A stretch of 6,944 bases of DNA, taken from contig JAHEEH010000099.1 of NCBI GenBank assembly GCA_024640835.1, positions 1-6,944 on the forward strand. The letters run 5' to 3'. The translations under genes and the position numbers were made by a program. The notes under the pieces are model-generated. The model had not been told where the DNA came from. It searched no databases and saw only the letters and a program-made list of their open reading frames with translations. Positions 6,112 through 6,944 of this stretch are shown in pieces. The DNA comes from Bacteroidota bacterium. GTDB taxonomy: Bacteria; Bacteroidota; Rhodothermia; Rhodothermales; UBA10348. How positions within the stretch are numbered: position 1 is the stretch's first letter; each line of letters starts with the position of its first letter.

Positions 6112-6564
6112 TCAGGCCGAGTCGTCGGACGCGCGGCGCTCGCACTCCGCCCGCAGCGCGACGATGCCGTTGTCGAGGGCCTCGGCCAGCTTGCGCGTGA
6201 GGGGCTTCCGGAGGAGGCGGGGGAGTACGCCGTCAAAGGTCTCTCCCGTCCAGACCAGCGTGCCCGCCCGGTCGGCGGAGATGCGCCAGACGTGCACCGC
6301 CCGGATGCCGGCCATCTCTCCGCTCCACGCGACGACGCGCCGGGCCTCCAGAACCCGCAGGGTGGAGCGGATGAGGAACGGCCCCGATTTCCACCGGAGG
6401 ACCGAGCCCACCACGACGGGGTCGTCCAGCTCGATGGACCGGACGTCCGGGTTCCACTCGGGCCACCGGTGGAACTCGGTGAGAACGGTCCAGACGATGT
6501 CGGGCGGCGCCGCGATGTGGGTCTGCGTCTGGGCGCGGACCGGGGCGGTCAACGGGAGGTCCAT
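6112..6564 (-). CDS. SRPBCC (START/polyketide-cyclase-like) family protein
   Basis: This is a 150-residue cytoplasmic protein with the helix-grip SRPBCC fold, which makes a deep hydrophobic ligand pocket. Visible marks are the first strand QTQTHIAAPPDIVWTVLTEF, the WPEWNPDV motif after the first helix (typical of polyketide-cyclase/dehydrase-type members), GSVLRWKSGP and TLRVLEARR strands, LVWTGETFDGV, and the long C-terminal helix LTRKLAEALDNGIVALRAECERR that closes the pocket. The length is normal for the family. There is no signal peptide. The ATG at 6564 gives the usual family N-terminus; the frame stays open upstream into the transporter gene but with no family-like sequence. Such proteins bind or convert lipids and other hydrophobic molecules, and the exact role cannot be told. 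It lies 97 bp downstream of the transporter gene and 100 bp upstream of EEP copy B. Confidence 0.85.
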   Translation of the reverse strand: MDLPLTAPVRAQTQTHIAAPPDIVWTVLTEFHRWPEWNPDVRSIELDDPVVVGSVLRWKSGPFLIRSTLRVLEARRVVAWSGEMAGIRAVHVWRISADRAGTLVWTGETFDGVLPRLLRKPLTRKLAEALDNGIVALRAECERRASDDSA

Positions 6565-6580
6565 ACTCGATCCAGTAAGC

Positions 6581-6603
6581 GTTCCGGCGATAGGATCCGG
6601 AAC
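6581..6603. promoter_or_regulatory. Perfect 7+7 bp inverted repeat upstream of the SRPBCC gene
   Basis: GTTCCGG (6581-6587) and CCGGAAC (6597-6603) are exact reverse complements with a 9-bp spacer. The dyad ends 17 bp before the SRPBCC start codon, in the 94-bp non-coding stretch after the transporter stop. It could be an operator, a 5'-leader hairpin or a processing/attenuation hairpin between two operon genes. There is no T-tract after it on the minus strand, so an intrinsic terminator is unlikely. Confidence 0.3.
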
Positions 6604-6658
6604 TCCGTCTACACCCCCGACCCCGCAAGGTGTTGCATGCTGCTCGTGTGAATTGATG

Positions 6659-6944
6659 TCAATCCCTGACACGGAGCATGAGCAGGGCGGCGACGCCGAA
6701 CGAGATCCCACCCGTGACGAGGACGAGGACCGCCTGCTCGTCGAACACGTGCTGGAGTAACTGACCGTACACCGTCGAGGCCGTGATCTGCGGCAGCACG
6801 ATGAAGAAGTTGAAGATCCCCATGTAGATGCCAAACTTGGACGCGGGCAGGGAGTCCGTGAGAATGGCGTACGGCATGGAGAGGATGCTGGCCCAGGCGA
6901 TGCCGATGCCCACCATCGGAACCAGCAGGAGGTTCGGATCGCGG
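6659..6944 (-). CDS. MFS transporter, SLC45-like sugar permease, C-terminal part (N-terminus beyond right edge)
   Basis: About 94 C-terminal residues are visible; the reading frame continues off the right edge from RDPNLLLVPM. Three hydrophobic segments can be seen, expected to be helices 10-12 of a 12-helix carrier: LLLVPMVGIGIAWASIL, IYMGIFNFFIVLPQI and VLVLVTGGISFGVAALLML. The segment GIAWASILSMPYAIL followed by IYMGIFNFFIV-x-PQI is a signature I recognise from bacterial SLC45-like (sucrose/maltose-type proton-sugar symporter) MFS proteins. The protein ends in a short LRVRD tail. An inner-membrane sugar import role is inferred from the family. The ATG at 6916 is an internal methionine, not the start. 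It is probably the upstream member of the unit containing the SRPBCC and EEP genes. Confidence 0.82.
   Translation of the reverse strand, partial: RDPNLLLVPMVGIGIAWASILSMPYAILTDSLPASKFGIYMGIFNFFIVLPQITASTVYGQLLQHVFDEQAVLVLVTGGISFGVAALLMLRVRD

Noticed and set aside
6012..6236. 75-residue N-terminal extension of EEP copy B
   Set aside because: It overlaps the SRPBCC gene and lies before a good lipobox leader starting at 6011.
1..6944. Defence system, CRISPR array, toxin-antitoxin pair, transposon or phage signals
   Set aside because: I found no repeat-spacer pattern, transposase, integrase, nuclease-helicase cluster or small overlapping gene pair. The EEP proteins carry lipoprotein leaders, which points to an envelope role rather than intracellular defence.

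Overview
The window is a GC-rich (roughly two-thirds G+C by eye), gene-dense piece of a bacterial chromosome. It carries seven protein genes, two of them cut by the window edges. I see no RNA gene, insertion sequence, CRISPR array or phage gene. Most products carry an export signal: two signal-peptidase-I type leaders ending in an A-x-A|Q site and two lipobox leaders. Strong AGGAGG-type ribosome sites are absent, although two genes have a GGTGAT-type site. The mix of exported M28 peptidase, exported GGSTGG esterase, nuclease-fold lipoproteins and an SLC45-like sugar permease reminds me of high-GC, polymer-degrading heterotrophs such as Gemmatimonadota or a high-GC relative of Bacteroidota/Rhodothermota. 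That placement is inference from style only.

Left block (1-1958, minus strand): an exported serine esterase of the alpha/beta-hydrolase type is followed 57 bp downstream by an exported M28-type metallopeptidase that runs off the left edge. They look like one transcription unit for processing external substrates.

Centre (1959-3574): a divergent intergenic region with a perfect 7+7 bp inverted repeat and plausible sigma-70-like promoters in both directions separates the esterase from a plus-strand FMN-dependent nitronate monooxygenase family enzyme. That enzyme gene converges on the next block with only 8 bp between stop codons.

Right block (3583-6944, minus strand), in transcription order: the C-terminal end of an SLC45-like MFS transporter (entering from the right edge), a small SRPBCC ligand-binding-fold protein, and two tandem paralogous lipoproteins of the endonuclease/exonuclease/phosphatase (EEP) fold. 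The lipoproteins are about 65% identical by hand count over 325 aligned residues, and both keep every catalytic residue I can check. The gaps of 97, 100 and 257 bp are compatible with co-transcription but do not prove it; the 257 bp gap could hold its own promoter.

No clearly new multi-gene system is visible. The most interesting object is the EEP lipoprotein pair, whose substrate is unknown. Next come the two intergenic inverted repeats, which could be operators.
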